Below, in pieces: positions 4,709-5,168 of a stretch of 5,168 bases of DNA. The notes under the pieces are model-generated. The model searched no databases, was not told the DNA's origin, and saw only the letters and a list, made by a program, of their open reading frames with translations. The stretch comes from Candidatus Kaiserbacteria bacterium (GTDB taxonomy: Bacteria; Patescibacteriota; Minisyncoccia; Phycocordibacterales; UBA918), in contig SKGH01000001.1 in the NCBI GenBank assembly GCA_007117575.1, forward strand, positions 1-5,168, given 5' to 3'. How positions within the stretch are numbered: position 1 is the stretch's first letter; every line of letters starts with the position of its first letter. Position numbers and translations under genes: made by a program.

Positions 4709-4820
4709 GCTCGCATTTTTAAACTAACAATAAAAAATGATTTGCTAGTTATTGGTAATAGTGGTGGTTGCACCATTACAAACACTAAGGTCTCCACTCC
4801 TTTCGTGTCTTAATGCGAGC
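4709..4820 (-). promoter_or_regulatory. Cloverleaf-like structured leader of the surface-protein gene
   Basis: GCTCGCATT (minus 4820-4812) and AATGCGAGC (4717-4709) form a perfect 9-bp closing stem. Inside it three hairpins follow almost without gaps on the minus strand. The first is AGACAC/GTGTTT (4810-4805 with 4785-4780, one G-U), extended inward by AAGG/CCTT. The second is GTAATGGTG (4779-4771) with CACC and ATTAC (4766-4763 and 4759-4755) around a 3-base bulge. The third is AACTAGCAA/TTGTTAGTT (4750-4742 with 4730-4722, one mismatch). Together they make a four-way junction ending 19 bases before the ATG. It fits no riboswitch family I know. It could be a cis-regulatory leader, an independent small RNA or chance pairing in A/T-rich DNA. 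Confidence 0.4.
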
Positions 4821-5168
4821 ATACCTACCGCTTAACACCCGGCTGAAGTGCCCGATGCAAACTAAGTCGCACCGCAGTGAACTATAACTTTCACCTCAAC
4901 GATAGATACTCACTGATTATATATCAAATGTAAATGTTCTATAAGATATTTATACACATCAGCTTATAAAATTTATATTCTCCTGACTTACGCGTTTCTG
5001 ATGAAGTTCGAGGCGCTGACCCAGCTCCAGTTTCCGTGATCATTTATATTCTTTCGTGACTGACTAAAACATTTTTTGGTTTATTACGTTAGAAACTGTT
5101 TGGAGTCTCATCGAGGTCCGGAGTGGCTAAAAATATGAGCGAAAAACGAGGTGGAGTCTGATGTGAAC
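4821..5168. other. Right-hand non-coding region with GC-rich islands
   Basis: I find no supported gene in these 348 bases. By hand count, G+C is about 56% at 4821-4875, 17% at 4916-4980, 56% at 4991-5040, 25% at 5041-5100 and nearly 50% at 5101-5168. Islands of this kind in an A/T-rich genome can mark structured RNA or gene remnants. The last island has short direct repeats: TGGAGTCT at 5101-5108 and 5152-5159, and CGAGGT at 5112-5117 and 5147-5152. A minus-strand frame open from the window edge to a TAA at 5091-5089 could be the last 25 codons of a gene outside the window, but that is too short to judge. Confidence 0.5.
4916..4944 (-). promoter_or_regulatory. Possible distal promoter of the surface-protein gene
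   Basis: A perfect TATAAT lies on the minus strand at 4921-4916, with a weak TTATAG (3/6) 17 bases before it (4944-4939). Transcription from about 4909 would give a leader of about 220 bases that contains the whole four-way fold. The surrounding 65 bases are only about 17% G+C, so a chance TATAAT is easy. Confidence 0.3.

Noticed and set aside
4535..4813. Plus-strand 92-codon frame
   Set aside because: It lies mostly antisense to the signal-peptide region of the surface-protein gene and crosses the inverted repeats of the structured leader.
4820..4873. Group II intron 5' end (GTGCGAC on the minus strand)
   Set aside because: The 5' motif is short, no domain V or reverse transcriptase is seen, and the surface-protein gene begins only about 180 bases downstream.
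4821..4910. c-di-GMP riboswitch (GGTAGGTA on the minus strand)
   Set aside because: Only one short motif matches. The conserved GCAAA and tetraloop-receptor elements of that class are missing.
4995..5030. Hammerhead ribozyme (CTGATGA at 4998-5004)
   Set aside because: The required GAAA after stem II and the matching stems are absent.
4939..5043. Minus-strand 34-codon frame beginning MITETGAGSAPRTS
   Set aside because: It has no ribosome-binding site, covers a GC-rich island then pure A/T-rich sequence, and its composition changes abruptly midway. It is more likely non-coding.
1..5168. CRISPR array, toxin-antitoxin pair, or defence operon
   Set aside because: No regular spaced repeats, no overlapping small gene pair and no nuclease or helicase motifs are present in the visible genes.

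Overview
The window looks like a piece of a low-GC bacterial chromosome, probably from the Candidate Phyla Radiation (Patescibacteria, Paceibacteria-like). This placement is an inference from recognition, not from a search. It rests on the large secreted protein, whose mature N-terminus (SNTISDSDIEADSDH) and C-terminus (YSATLTYVATPTF) match surface proteins I associate with that group. A decayed serine-recombinase C-terminus of a CPR-like type and strong A/T bias between genes agree with it. The standard bacterial code (TGA as stop) fits every frame.

Layout from left to right. A complete tRNA-Asn(GTT) at 76-147 is followed by a palindromic terminator shared with the convergent gene at 232-1575 (minus), a cytoplasmic-looking serine hydrolase of the beta-lactamase/PBP-like family. 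Upstream of that gene is a broken minus-strand serine-recombinase remnant (about 1708-2104), whose frame appears to shift at an A8 tract. About 290 bases of A/T-rich spacer with a pentamer repeat follow. Next is a plus-strand gene for a 133-aa C-terminally membrane-anchored protein (2393-2794), whose stop codon runs into a long hairpin and then a terminator with a duplicated left arm. A 105-aa secreted protein (3060-3377) has a clear promoter almost touching its start codon. It converges, across a terminator usable in both directions, on the 371-aa secreted surface protein (3574-4689, minus). The last 480 bases have no convincing gene. They alternate GC-rich islands with very A/T-rich stretches and include a cloverleaf-like predicted fold just upstream of the surface-protein gene.

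The genes do not form an obvious operon or a recognisable defence or biosynthetic system. They read as single transcription units with their own promoters and terminators, in an accessory-like stretch next to a tRNA gene and a recombinase remnant. The most interesting signals are in the RNA or DNA structure: the possible small RNA at about 2791-2943, the four-way-junction leader at 4709-4820, and -10 boxes lying only 7-12 bases from start codons, which suggests leaderless transcripts.
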